Source of the DNA: Colius striatus
Lineage: Eukaryota; Chordata; Aves; Coliiformes; Coliidae
Direction of reading: 5' to 3'
Length of the DNA: 64,000 nucleotides
Assembly (NCBI RefSeq): GCF_028858725.1
Contig: NC_084763.1
Span: 6,138,001-6,202,000 of the forward strand
In this document: positions 50,101-62,573 of the stretch, piece after piece
Layout of the letters: each line of letters starts with the position of its first letter
How positions within the stretch are numbered: position 1 is the stretch's first letter
The notes under the pieces: generated by a model
The model's database searches: none
Told to the model about the DNA's origin: nothing
What the model saw: only the letters and a program-made list of their open reading frames with translations
Program-made: the position numbers and the translations under genes

Positions 50101-50890
50101 CATTTGCACAGAAAACATGCCAGTATGTCTTTTACAGCACTCTAAGGAAGAGAATTCAAGCTGCTCTGCCTGATATTAAAAGATGTGGCGTTTGGTAATA
50201 CTTGGAAGCGATCCAGTTGCTAAACTGCTGAACTGCAGTTTGTAACGCAAGCGCATCTTGAAGGGAAAGCAGCAAAAGACAGATGAAAATTGCATTTATC
50301 AACAGGAATAAAAGAACACGTGAGCAGAAAGCAGCAGGAGGAATAGCCAGTGTCTGAGAATGGAGAGAAGGGTACTAAGTGAATTAACAGCACTACTAGT
50401 GATTTAAACACAGCCACATAATGAAGCTGAGCACTAGCATCACGATAAACTGGGAGTGGAAGCAGCAGCTTCGGAGTAAGTGGAAGTAAAGCATGTGACT
50501 AAATGTGCAACGGCATGGGAAATGAGAGTGACCTCACCTGGAGTATGTTGGATGCCACAGACCACTATTAGCTACTACTGAAATGACGATGTGGAAGTTG
50601 CAATTTGTAAGCTGGATATATGATTCTCATGCTATTAAAAAGATCGTGCTCTGGTCATAAAAGACTCACGGTTGTGTAACCTCCAAATATTTAACTTTTG
50701 AACAAGTCCAACTGTGTTACATGCATTCAAGTGTTAATAATTAAGGGTGGGATACCATCCTTAAGCTTTGAATTTTCCTGGATATTGTCAGTTTACATCT
50801 GACTCTTGGCATTGCTATGGCACGGTTTTACTTTTTAAAAGAATGGTAAGATCCAAGGAATATCAGCCTTCCTAATGAGAGAACCATACC
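47106..50890. other. Intergenic or first-intron sequence
   Basis: No exon recognised downstream of the CpG island in either direction. If the island drives a plus-strand transcript, this would be its first intron. One tandem duplication is listed separately. Confidence 0.5.
49545..49604 (+). repeat. 30-bp tandem duplication
   Basis: Two adjacent copies of a 30-bp unit beginning GTTTCTGGAAGTATTATGTG, starting at 49,545 and 49,575 and differing at a few bases near the unit end. A recent simple duplication with no evident function. Confidence 0.88.
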
Positions 50891-51690
50891 AAACAGGGCT
50901 GGAAGGGACCTTGTGAGGTCATTGTAAGCCCAGACAGTCATCTAGTCAAGCCCTCTGCCCTAAGGCTGGATCAATTATACCCAAATCATTCCTGACAGAT
51001 GTCTAACCTGTTCTTAAAAACGTCTGGCAATGAAGATCCCACAACCTCCCCAGGCAATCCGTTTCAGTACTTCACTTCTGTTACAGCTAGAAAGCCTGTC
51101 CTCATGTCTTCCTTCAATCTCCTTTGCTGCAATTTAAATCCATTAGTTCTTTTTTGTATTCCCAGGGGACGTCAAGAACAATTTATTACTTCCCTCTTTG
51201 CAGGAGGCTTTACATATCTGGCGACTGGCATCCCGTTCTTATTCCCTCCCTTGCATCTCCTTTCTCTAGATGTATAAACACAATCTGTCCTCACAGCTCA
51301 TGTTTTCTACACTTCTGATCAATACCAGTACTTTCTGTTGGACTGTCCAATCTGTCTACATCTTTCTGTTTTGAAGTATAGTGCACGAAAGTAGACACAT
51401 TATCCCAGCTAAGGACTGGAGCGGGGAATAAGCAGGGTAAGATTACTTCACATTTCCTCTCCATGACTCGTTATTTATTGAGCTGAAATTACATTAGCTT
51501 TCCTCACACTGTGGCCAGTGTTGTTTTTATTTCACAGCAGCCACAGATCCCTTTCTGCACAACGACCACCGAGTCAGTCACTCCAATCATTTATATATGT
51601 TGTTAGCTATAGGAATTCAGTGTCCAATGCATGACTTCCTTGAATTTAAACCCACTTGCCTCAGACAATCTTGTTCAGGTTTAGTAAGTG
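50891..51690 (-). mobile_element. Ancient CR1-family LINE fragment, minus strand
   Basis: The plus text begins GGGCTGGAAGGGACCTTGTG, with TCATCTAGTCAAGCCCTCTG following. It continues through CACAACCTCCCCAGGCAATC, CTTTGCTGCAATTTAAATCC and CACAGATCCCTTTCTGC. This landmark order matches the reversed 3' region of old amniote CR1 subfamilies, the type common in turtles and crocodilians, rather than the young avian ones. It is heavily diverged with many indels, so the right boundary is soft. The frame at 50,999-51,277 is an antisense accident within it. Confidence 0.75.
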
Positions 51691-53519
51691 TCATTTCATT
51701 TAGAGAAACATCAAGAAATAATTTAGCCCCAGCTGCTCATCCAGCATAAAGGAATTCAGCAACAGTTCTTCCCATTAGTACCATGTTTAGCATATTTGGT
51801 CAGCAATAATCTGAGATAGAATGATTTTGTTTTAGAGGACTTGGAGCAGTTTAAAATACCAAAAATTAAAACATCCAATATTATAGCTCAGAGGTATCCC
51901 AATAAGATGAAAAGTCTCCAACCCATCTGTATCCTGATGGGCATAATGCCAGTGAGTGGAAGGCTTGTTCAATCCTCAATAATACCCACATTAGAATGAA
52001 ATGGGGACTGTATTCATCAGCTCCACCTTCGTTGTCTGACCTCTTTTCAATCTGCAATATATGGAATTATATTTGTCTTGTTAGATAATCTTAAAAGGAG
52101 AAGATTATATATGCTGAGGAACCAGGTATTGTTTCTCTTTCTGCTCTACAGGCAGAAGGATCTGTAGCAGCTGGAGTAATTTGCAGATACAGCCACAAGC
52201 AGTGACAGAACAAAGTTCCTCACAGTAACAGGGGCTAAACAACCCAAAAATAACAGTGTGGTAAGAAAAGGGTTAATTCTTCAAGTGCCAAAGTCTCTTT
52301 TCACCTGAAACGGAATTAGTCACCCACTATCTATAAGCACATGGAGCATTTAAATCATTTTCTTTAAAATAGCTCTGAATTTGAGACAATTTGGCATGAT
52401 GCAAAATTAATAGTGGAATACTAAGTAGCTCAAAGGAGGAAGTCTTCTAACTCCCATCAAACTCCAACACAGAAGTCCCACAGGTGCCTTTGAAAAACCC
52501 TGTTTTCCCATGTTATTGTCCATTGGATAAACAGCTCAAACATCACTGGCTTTCTATGCAAGTATCATCTGCCTGCACTAATTTATGAAAATCATAAAAT
52601 GGATTTAAGCTCTTCTCAGTGCTCCATAAATTTTATGCAGCCCTTAAATTATAAAACTGCTGCTGCTGCCGTGGCACTGATCAGAACAATGCTTAATCTC
52701 CTCTCTCCAGATAGTTGGCATGTCAGAGGAGAAAAGAAGAGACTCAGGCAGCTGAATTGTTTGTTTCAATTTAACAGGGCAGAATAAAAGAGCCTAGATG
52801 CCAGGGCTCTAGTCCCACTGAGACCGTGTGCATTAAGTTTTTATTGCCAAAATAGTTGTTCTAACCTTCTCCTGCCTTTCCTTGCTTTTAAACCAGAAAA
52901 TAACTTCCATTGATTTCACAAGGGCATTTTTTTTTCCCCCTCACATCATCAGATCTGTGTTACTTGAATGTTCCTTTTCTAATTTATAATCAATGTGTTT
53001 CTGTTCTCTGATACACAAAATTCCGCACCCGTCCAGTTACACGTTGGTGTAAAAAAGCTCTGCAAATCTCACTACATCCTCATCAGATAAATCTCCCTCT
53101 CAGCCCAAGGCTGTACCAGAACAAATGCAGGCTTTTTTGCTTTTACTAAAATTAGAGTTTTAGAAGCGTTTGATGATTTTTTTTTCCCCCCTCTCTACCT
53201 TCTTTGGCAAAGACTAAAAGCTTCATTTTTGGCACTGAATCTAACACAAGGAGAAATTAAAGCCCTAGAATGGAGTATCTATGTTTGAATGGGCTCCTTT
53301 ACTCTTAAACTTGGCCTTGTCACATATTAAAACTGCAGACTGCTTTGGCTTTATTGAGATTTTGGCTTGTGCTAGCTAACTCAGATTAAGAGCACCCTTG
53401 TTTTTCTGGTGAAGTCTCATCTGGGCAAGCCCAGTTTTCAAAGGCAAAGCGCTCAGGATGTGAATAGAATCACTCTCTTTGGTTGTTTTATCCTTGGGAT
53501 CCAAAGTCAGCAAGCTGCT
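51691..53519. other. Intergenic sequence, no gene recognised
   Basis: No exon, CpG cluster or clear repeat. T-rich tracts occur at about 52,927-52,940 and 53,177-53,190. Confidence 0.5.
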
Positions 53520-54020
53520 AGCTACAGTCTTTTTCTTAGGACTGACACTTTCCAGGTCTTTCCACTCTCCTGATAACACTTCCTACTCTGTCATTCAGAC
53601 AGCCCTCATCTTTACGGGATGCGTTCTCAACCTTTCTATATTCACTCTTTTCTCCCACGTAACCCTGTGAGTTTCATTCTTCCTCGTACGCTCTGTTTCT
53701 GCTCAGAGGTATACAAACCATCTGTGCCTCTAATACAATGTTCTTAAATAGCCTCCAGGCAGATCTCTATGGTTTTTAAGTACTTCTCTTTGCCCTTCAG
53801 CCTGCTGTTAACCATTTTCCTCATAGTTTTATAATCTGCCCTTTTAAAGTTCGTTGTTACTGTGTTGTCCCTAAGGGAACATCTCTTTAATGATATCAAA
53901 ACTAACAGCGTGCAGTGATCACCGTTACCCCATGGAGGCTTTGACGACACCATCCTCTAATAACTCCTGCCTATTACAAGGTAGCTCCCTCCTGCCCATA
54001 GCCTTAACTGATCAGGCATT
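53520..54020 (-). mobile_element. Possible second ancient CR1-family fragment
   Basis: Phrases such as GGACTGACACTTTCCAGGTC, CTCCAGGCAGATCTCTATGG and GCAGTGATCACCGTTACCCC resemble the reversed upstream part of old CR1-family LINEs, in the region preceding and within the endonuclease/RT ORF. Divergence is high and I recall the family only by its landmarks. It could be a distant part of the insertion at 50.9 kb or a separate copy. The region between them is not recognisably CR1. Confidence 0.4.
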
Positions 54021-54159
54021 GCACTGAGGATTGCCATGGGAGTCAAGGAAAGGGAATCCTTTGCCATATGGATTGGAATGGCACCAAAAGCTACTTCACA
54101 TCTCCTGACAGAGGAAAAACTGCTTTTGCCAGCTGCTGGCTTTACCTCCAACAAAAAGG

Positions 54160-54198
54160 CAACAAACAAACAAACAAAAATCTACCAAACAAACAAAA
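54160..54198 (+). repeat. (CAAA)n microsatellite
   Basis: Two short runs of CAAA repeats (54,160-54,180 and 54,186-54,198) interrupted by TCTAC. Low complexity. Confidence 0.85.
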
Positions 54199-54304
54199 GT
54201 GATAGTAAGCACTGTAAAATTCAATCTTGTGTAACTTTCCTGACAGGTCCCATCCATTTTCCCCGGGAAGAAGCTACTTCCCAGGGGCTGCCTCTGATAT
54301 TTTA

Positions 54305-54477
54305 TAGGTTCTGCCCAGAGGGGTTGAGGAGTCTCCTTCCTTGGAGGTCTTCAAGACACGCCTGGACATGTTTCTATGCGACATGTTTCTAGGTGAACCT
54401 GCTTCTGCAGGGGGGTTGGACTAGATGATCTCTAAAGGTCCCTTCCAACTCTTACCATTCTATGATTCTATGGTTCT
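54305..54477 (+). mobile_element. CR1 LINE 3' end, plus strand
   Basis: The last ~170 bp of a CR1 copy: GGAGTCTCCTTCCTTGGAGG, CCTGCTTCTGCAGGGGGGTT, GGACTAGATGATCTCTAAAG and CCATTCTATGATTCTATGG. The close match to the avian consensus indicates a fairly young insertion. A 15-bp local duplication of ACATGTTTCT lies inside it (about 54,366-54,391). Confidence 0.95.
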
Positions 54478-57339
54478 CAAAATCTTGAGGAAGCCTACAG
54501 GAGGTTGCACTCACTCCTGTGAAACCCTGTGGTATTTCTCCCCTGGTTTTAATGCCTATCCTTGTGACTGCTGCCTCTGGAACACTCTCAAGGAAGGGAA
54601 GGTCACTGATACAAAGAATCTCTTTGCAGACTTAACATCTCACTCATCAGGGACGGTACTGAAGATGTGGCTGATACATCGGCCTTTCTGTTTGCTGAAT
54701 GAGCAAAGGATTGACAATGGCATCTTGCCACGGGAAAGGGCTACAGGTTATTAACCAACTTTGATGGACAAACACTTGCTGAGACTGCATATCATACTGC
54801 TTGTGCTGTACCAAAGGTAATGACTCATCTTCAGGCACGTCTGATGTCCTTGAGAATGCAATTGGCTCTACACAGCCAAGTGAAGCATTACTTAGTTAAT
54901 ACACTACAGCACGAGGGAAACAATCAGCTGAAACGATGACATTGCTACTTCCTGCTTCATTATAAATCTGCAGCTTCCTAACAGGATTATATACTGAAGC
55001 ACTGTAAAAAAGAGACATTAAGTCCTGTGATGAAACTTAAAAAATGTGTAATTAAAATGGCTAAATACAGGCTTGTTGTACTCAGTGTCTGCAAAACACA
55101 GCCTTTGATCCTCCAAATGATATTACCTGGAAAAGTGCTGGGCACAAAAAATTATCAGAAGAGAATTCTGACTCATCCCTTCCTGTTTAGGCCAATGAAA
55201 TGAACACCTGCAGTACAACAAATTTGGTTTTAATTGGGGAAAAAAAAAAAAAAGGTTAACCTGATCAGACAGGCTAGAAATACAACTGAGGGTTGGAACT
55301 CTTTGGCTAGCAGCTAACACATGCACGTTCTTGCTCATTCTGTCTCACATCTTTGCAATTTGCATCTCATAAGGCAGCATTCTTGAAGATTCGTCTTGAC
55401 TCCCACCATTTAGAGAAAGATCCTGTTTCATCCAAAGAAAGAAATGTGACAGAGCATATCACCTTTCCCAATGACATCCAAGCAACTCTGCAATGTAAAA
55501 AAGCCTGCACTAGAAGCATCCATTACTGCAATGCTACTACAGTTCACCAGGTTTGTTCTAGCTTACTACTCAGCTAAAAAGAGCTACCCTCAAGAAATGT
55601 TTTAGGGTCTTAATGAACTCGGAAATTTCAAAGATTTTACTAAGAAAAACTGCACAAGATCCCCACGTTAGGTAACAGTCCTCATCTGACTGAGATTCTC
55701 ATATTAGGCAACTAGCCTCACTCAGTTACTTGCACTTTGCACTTCCACAGCACTTCTCTCACACTTTGCTGAGCAAGATCCACAAGAAAAAAACCGCACA
55801 TATACATTCCCAGCTATAGAAAGGCAAAAACACTGGGAACAAGGGCAGGGAAGAAAGAAAATCCAGGACAATTGTCCATTTCAGTCCTAGCCCCATGTTG
55901 CATGTACTTTGGCTTCCCCTTTACTAGAAAGTCTTGATTATTTTTCCATGGCCCATTGCTTAAGGCAGGTGATTGCTTAAGACAGTTTCACATTTATTTC
56001 CTAAATGAACAAGTGATTGTTCTCTTTAGTCACAGGTTTCACAGGGAGTTGATGGCGTGTGTAATTTTCCTGGTGTGTCATGTTAAGAACACTGCATTTT
56101 CGCATGACTACTTGAGTGAAATGCTTTTGTGCATCACTCATACCTCTTAATAAATACATCCAATTAGTTATTGTTAGGTGAACTGGGAGTGAAATGTAAT
56201 GAATATAAAGATCTCCTCCTGGTCAGAACAATACAAATCACAATCAGAACAAAGGAAAGAAACTGGGTTTCCTTATCCACTTTTCCCCTGCTGTGTTGCC
56301 TGAAGAACAACATACTTTTCACTATATGACTTGCAAGTAAACCAAGTAATTTAGAAGTTGCAGGGCAAAGAACATGATTAAGTAAAAGTAATGCTCCCAA
56401 CATTTTGAGGTAATCCTCTTTTTACCGAACTTCACTCACCCATCTTTCACTAGAAACAGTATATTTTGTTTAAAGGCAATTACTAACCAGATTCAAATGA
56501 GACTTCAATCTTATTTTGAACATGCCAAATCAGCTGCATGTTTGGGAGGCACTCTGTGATTTTAAAGTAAATCCAAATTCCCTCTGATCCTTGGCAAGCA
56601 TTTATCTGTTGATAGGCATGACTCCTAAAACTGCCTCACAGCTAGAGTGAAGAGGTTTCAGGCTGTGAGAGAAAAATGTGAGCAAGTATATTTTTGTGCT
56701 GACAAACACAACCAGAAGAGTCTAAGTAAGCAGTCAATGGTTAACTCATTCTTTCAGATGAGTCTCAGCAAGTCAGAGTATTTACTCAGTTGTTGAAGTA
56801 TCCCCAAATATTCTTCCAGTATACTTCAATGCTATAAGATTTCTCATGGGAATAAATGTATATATGTGGGGGTTTTTCTTAACGAATTCAAACAAGATTT
56901 AAGTATACAAAATAAATGGAAAAATTAATCCATGGGAAGCTTTGATTCTGTATTTCTTCTTCCTACATTTGATCTTCTATCTGCAGAATACAGACAGATG
57001 TTTGTATGTACCAATGTAACGTGTTCTCATGGGAATAATCAGGTTGTCACACTGCACCTCTCAGGCAGTTCTAATATCACACCAGTGCTACAAGAAGACT
57101 TTAATATCCATTTACAGGTCTAGTTTTAATTTTCTTAAAGGACAACAGATCTACTAATTTTCAAAATCACATTAACATCCACTCACACAATTAGTGTGAA
57201 ATAGTCCACAGACTCGCATCTGATCATATGTTGCAGGAAGTTGGTATGTACAGAGACAGCAGTTTTAAGAGGCTTCATAACCAGGTGACAAAAACCCCAC
57301 CACTTTATGTACTGATATCTTCATTAAAATAATCTTTGG
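54478..57339. other. Intergenic sequence 3' of the KIAA1143 gene
   Basis: AT-rich DNA with no recognisable exon. It contains a 14-A run near 55,240-55,253. It separates the young CR1 end from the probable transcript end of the minus-strand gene. Confidence 0.5.
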
Positions 57340-57344
57340 ACCAC

Positions 57345-58519
57345 TTAAAGAAAACATAATTTATTGTTTAATACCAGAACATCAAGCTAAAACCAGCTGT
57401 TTCACACAGCAACTTTGAATTTGCTCCTCAACGAAGCTTTACAGACCAAATAATTTCCACATGTTCTGTCACACAGCAGGAGAACTGGTTTCATTGCCCT
57501 TGTAATTCTGTACACCTTGTAAACCCTGTAATTCTCCAGCAGTCTCAGGTCTTGCTTATACATGGTTACAGAACATATCATACTTGCAAATAATTTCAAA
57601 GTCACTAGTCTCATTCCCATCACCTTGTTCTCCCTAATCCCCTCAGCTCTCTGTTATCTTGAATTTCAGCACATCCTGTTACATAAATGATCCCTTTCAG
57701 TGTACTGTACACAGGCAACTGAAAACTATCAAAACTTTATGCCACAGCTCTAACATTTCATGACTTGCATTTCTTGTTTACAATTTCCTGCTTTTTTCAC
57801 AGCTTACAAAAGAAATTCATTGTTCTTAAATGAGCTGTTTGAGTTCCCATATGATTCCAAACACATAGGTGGCCAACTGAACAAATATACTTACCAAAGA
57901 AAAAGGTCTTGCTAGCACAGTCAATTCAAATGAACATCATGCTTTTTAGACTACTTTAGACTCCTTTCACCAAAGACAGGATTAAGACTTCATGATTTTA
58001 GCAACTGCAGGCTCACTTACTGCAAAACCAAATGTGCAGAAGCCGTGCAAACTCCTGTTAAACTGTAAAACAGAAACTTTCTCTCTGTTCCACAGCAATG
58101 AAGTCGCTCTCATTTGAGCATCAGGTCAACAGCAACAGGTCAAAAACATGCAACTGTCAACTAAGGACAGCAAACAAGAAGAAAATACATTTTTTATAAT
58201 GTAGGACATTTTAAAAAGTATTGATTGAAAATGCACATAAGCTGGATATGTACAGGTACATTTTGCAGCTCATTTGTGACCTCAAATAGCTTTTACATAC
58301 ATGGTCAAGTTCTCTTTTAAAATAAAGATGTAATATACTATGAATAAAGTTTCATTTGAACTGCAAAGACTTTGCTCTTGCTAGTTTTAGCCTATGCTTC
58401 TCTAGTTGGACTACAACAAAGTAAGAGAAGACTCCAATACCATGTTTCAGTTCCTAGGAAAACCCTCAATCTTGCTCAGATCCCTAGAAGGGGAAGTCAA
58501 ATATAAAAAAACCCAACTC
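57345..58519 (-). other. Probable KIAA1143 3' UTR
   Basis: Sequence immediately downstream of the KIAA1143 stop codon on the minus strand, up to the first canonical AATAAA in that orientation. It contains no CR1 and no persuasive frame; the 73-codon frame at 57,402-57,623 is judged chance. The length, about 1.15 kb, is reasonable for this gene. The extent is inferred from the poly(A) signal only. Confidence 0.55.
57360..57365 (-). terminator. Candidate poly(A) signal AATAAA
   Basis: TTTATT on the plus strand gives AATAAA on the minus strand, with an ATTAAA variant just upstream at 57,367-57,372. No AATAAA on this strand lies between it and the KIAA1143 stop codon. Cleavage would be expected some 10-30 bases further left. 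Confidence 0.5.
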
Positions 58520-58731
58520 CTAATCATCATTTTCCTCATCATCAAAGGAAAGAAGACTGCTATTTTTTATTTGCTTAGCTGTACTCTGAGGTGTAGTTGC
58601 TTCTTTCTTAGTTTTCTTCGCCTCTTTCATCTTCTTACTCGAACTTACATTGAAGTCCAAAATCTTCTCAGATGAACGTTTGGTGGGTTTCCTGAACATA
58701 ATTTTTCCATCAGCAGGTTCTGGTTCACTAT
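58520..58731 (-). CDS. KIAA1143 homologue, last coding exon (partial)
   Basis: The minus strand encodes 69 residues plus a TAG stop (58,520-58,522). The peptide begins (D)[20 protein letters not shown] and ends [18 protein letters not shown]. It aligns with the C-terminus of vertebrate KIAA1143 as I remember it: the EP-ADG-I--RKP box near its start, a lysine/serine-rich linker, and the near-invariant [11 protein letters not shown] motif before an acidic tail. The acceptor is TTTTGTTATAG, and the exon starts with AT. A phase-1 intron ending in G therefore restores Asp, as expected. KIAA1143 is a small (about 150 residues), highly charged, mostly disordered protein of unknown molecular function, so no activity is claimed. 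Earlier exons, with the conserved N-terminus, were not found before 64,000. Confidence 0.92.
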
Positions 58732-61700
58732 CTATAACAAAAGAGAGTAAAATCAGAACTCATCTGCGCATGTTTGTACACACAAAAAGATCTTCTCTGG
58801 AATTAAGGTCAGCAAGACCTCTGATACAATACAGCAATCATGAAAATGTATTTTTTGGCCATAAAGTCTGTATAGATGAATGTCCTTCATGAACACAGGT
58901 GCTTTATGGCAAGCCGCCCTTGGAGACAGCTCTCCTGCAGTTCCTATTAGAATTGAGTTCTCACTAACCAGAGCTTTAACATAAAAGAGAATGTGAGCAG
59001 TAGAGCTTTCCCCTCACAGTCTAGATGCATCCAGTGATCACAAGGCAGAGGAAAACTTTACAAGACCCTCTAATTTCACTTCACTATTTGTAAAAGCCAT
59101 GACAACAAATGCACTTATTTAAAGAACAAAACAGTACAAATACAAGACAAAGTTTTTCTGTTTCTTCTAATATACCCTGTCCTGCAGAGGTAGCTAAAGA
59201 TTGCATGGTCATAAACCTGCCTTTTATTCTCATATAGGATGAAAGCTCTAGGGTTTCTGTGCATCTGCAAAACCACAGAACTATTCCAACTGACTAACTC
59301 TGCTCTTTTGCAGGCCCTAAAGCAAATAACTTTAGAAACAACCAAAGACTCACAGAATTGTCAGACAGAAGAAAGCTACTGCACAATTAACATCATCAAG
59401 GTGATATTTCTGGACAAAAAAGTGCAATTGGGAAGTCATGAATCAGATACAAAGCCTCATCCTGCAGTAGCTTGCAATTCTTATAGTGTATAGTTGACAG
59501 GATGTTAAGTTCCTGAAGTACTTTTGTGAAATTCATTATTCAACAGCAATTTCCTAAAAATATGCACGTTTGACAAGATTATGTGCTAATTAATTATAAG
59601 GAATAAATATATTTTGTCTTTAGCATGAATTCCTTCCTCAATACATAAGCATTATGTCAGAAGACTAACATTGCACTGTTATCCCTGAAGTGTGCACTGA
59701 AGAGTGTTTCAGTTATACTCTCCAGTGCATACTCCAACTAATCCAGCTATTAAACCTGGTGTCTTAAGGATTGTATGGTACAAATGAAGATGTCAATTTC
59801 ACTAGGAAACTTCACTTGGAATGTCTCAGGTTGCAGAGACTCTTCTTGAGAAGAAATCTAGCTTAAAAAACTAAGCACCAATCCTGCCATTGACTTCTAC
59901 AGAATGCATGCTTCTGACCTAGTTTATGAGAGAAGACTACTATGCAGAAAGTAACTAACCAGGTTTTGTGAAAGTATTTCAGTACTGGTGCATTAGAAAA
60001 GCATTACAGTTACAAGGAATTACCAGCAATAACAAACTAGATATGAAAACCATACTTCTGAATGGATTCGTGGTGAATTCTGCATGGAAAGCTTAGGTGT
60101 TCAGATGATGTACTTGTGATACAGAAGTTTAGGAAGTGCCTAGGGATAAATTCTAGGAGGGAAAATAACTAGCTGAAAATATACCACACCCAAACAATCA
60201 AAATGCACATCATGTCATTTTTCTCAGAAGCTGTGCCTCCATTTTGGGGCTCAGAAGTTTACTATCAATTCATTCACCCTCCCAATCGCTGCTTAACTAC
60301 GTTTATTTGGAAATCCAGATCTTGTGACTTAAACAAGATCCGAGGCACGATATAGGCCAAACTCTGAAACAAAACCCTGCATCTATATGAAAAGGTTCAC
60401 CTATGAGCAGACCTAGCTCTCTGTACTTGAGCCAGTCAGCATGGAAAGTGCTGTACCAATACAGTTGTGGAAACGGGACAACCAGTTACTGCATAGACAC
60501 GAGTGGCATAGAAAAAATCCTCAACAGACTCTTTTTTAAACAGTGTTTATTACATTTTCTTAGAATGGTAAACTGACAAAACAACTCCCTAGAAAAAGTA
60601 ATGAAACCATGTCTACAAACTAGATCAGATAAATAGCTGATGTGTTCATACTCCACGAAAAAAGTGGAGGTCAGAAATTTCAATTTTCCTCCCAACTCTC
60701 CTGTGGCTTGGGCAAAATAATTTCATCTTGTTGACCAGATGGAGAAACTGAGAGGTTATCTTTGCAATGTGAATTTAAACTCCTAATAAGCAAAGTGAAG
60801 AAACCAAGCAAAGCTCAAAACTCCCACCAAAATGGCAACTAGCTTAGCCCTGAGCTCCAGGGCCTCAGTATTATTTGTGGATCATTCCGCATCAAAGGAA
60901 AATACTTTAGCTCTTGGCCTGGTTAAATGCTGTCAAAATGTCACTATATGCTCAAGGACATTTCTTTCAGCAGGAAGCCCAGGCCAGCTTCAGAGAGCTA
61001 TGATGTGTTGGCAGTGTTTGACAAAGAGTGAAGCAGACGAGGAAACACAGTAGGTGGAAAGGGGACAACACACAGACTGTGCTTTTTGAAAGTGTATGGA
61101 TTTGATGCAGCAGCTCAAGAAATTTGTGCTGATTGGTTAAGATTGTCTTTTTCCATCTGGTAAACAAAATAAAACCCCTCATCCTTTCTAATTTTACCAG
61201 TCTTATGTGCCAGCTATATTTTTCATTTGTATCAATGACCTCCAAAACCCAACTTGCAGTAAGAAATGCAAAGAAGAGACAGAATAAACAACCTCAACGT
61301 TTGTAGCTTTTAAAACAGAGCCCTGATAAAAGATTGTGTTAGCATTACAATTTAAGGAAAGCAGGATTTCTAACACACTGAAACATGCAAAGTGAAATAC
61401 AACCAACACAAAAGCTTCACAGGAGAAATAATACAATCCACTCCTCAGTCAAACAACTACGTTAGCAGTTCAAATTCTGACTGAGCTTACTCATTGCTAC
61501 TTTCACCTGGATCACAAACCTTTACATTGGTCGACTAAGAGGGGTGCAATTAGATATTGAGTTGAAAACTCACTTCACAAGTGATATCAATAAGCCACAA
61601 CTTCAGAAATGAGGGTCTGAAAAAGGAACATTGCTCTCTGGCTGACTGTGTTTTTATTTAGTAGGCTTTTTGTGTAGCTAGCAGCACCTTTTCTCAGCAG

Positions 61701-62360
61701 TTTCTGCCCACATGGGTCAATGAAGCAGTAACAGAAAAACCATGAACACACTAAATTGACAGGAACAACAGCAGGAGCAACAAAGGTAGTATCTCAAGAT
61801 ACATATATGTGTAATGATAAACTCTGGAGAAAAATCTGATAATAGAGCAGATTTCTTAGTGGTTTTTAATGTTAGAAGCTCGAGTCAGCCCTTTTAGATG
61901 CTCTTTTCTAGTGCTCTCTGACCACTCATCTCTATGCATGCCTTTACCACAGGAATTCCACATGCTCTCCTATCATGAAGATAAAAGGGCTAGTCTTGCT
62001 CAGATATTCAGTCTCAATTGTTTATGAGGACACTTGGCAAAGTTTCTTTTACTTAAACACTGTACAATTGGCTTCAATTTAGATACCTGCTGTTCACATG
62101 TTGAGGAGCATTTTATATCACTGTAACTGATATAACAGCTGCATGAGCTAAGGAAAGAGCTCCAATACCCAAGATAGCATGCACTGTACTCTCCTTGCCT
62201 CTCCTCTCTCTTGTCCTCTCCCAGCCCCAGTCTATAGAATGAGAATAATATTAAAAGCTTTTGGATAAGTAAGGACACCTCCTGCCAAATTTGGTCATCT
62301 GTATGCATCAAGAATGTCCCAGAGGCCAGATGAACTAAAAAAGTGGTAGAAAAATCAATT

Positions 62361-62573
62361 CCTTATATTTAAATGGAACTTTTTGTGTTCCAGCTTCTTC
62401 CCATTACCCCTTGGCCTGTCACTGAATACAACAGAAAAAAAGTGCTGTCCCAACCTCCCAACACCCACCATTTAGATATTTGTAACTATTAATGAGATCC
62501 CCCCTCAGTCTCCTCCAGACTAAACAGTCCCAGTTCCCACAGCCTTTCCTCATAAGGAAGATGCTCCATTCAC
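62361..62573 (-). mobile_element. Internal CR1 fragment lacking its 3' end
   Basis: The plus text runs from CCTTATATTTAAATGGAACT through TTTTTGTGTTCCAGCTTC and CTCCTCCAGACTAAACAGTC to CATAAGGAAGATGCTCCA, matching the reversed middle of the CR1 3' region. Unlike the other copies it lacks the terminal ~190 bp and the ATTCTATGATTCT tail. A later deletion or rearrangement probably removed the 3' end. Confidence 0.92.

Noticed and set aside
58321..58348. Two AATAAA words on the plus strand near the KIAA1143 stop
   Set aside because: No plus-strand gene is recognised upstream. They lie in the antisense of the probable 3' UTR and are likely chance.
60486..60695. Minus-strand frame considered as the preceding KIAA1143 exon
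   Set aside because: The peptide lacks the expected acidic stretch and the VVLKKGDLS-type motif, and there is no phase-1 donor ending in G at a suitable place.
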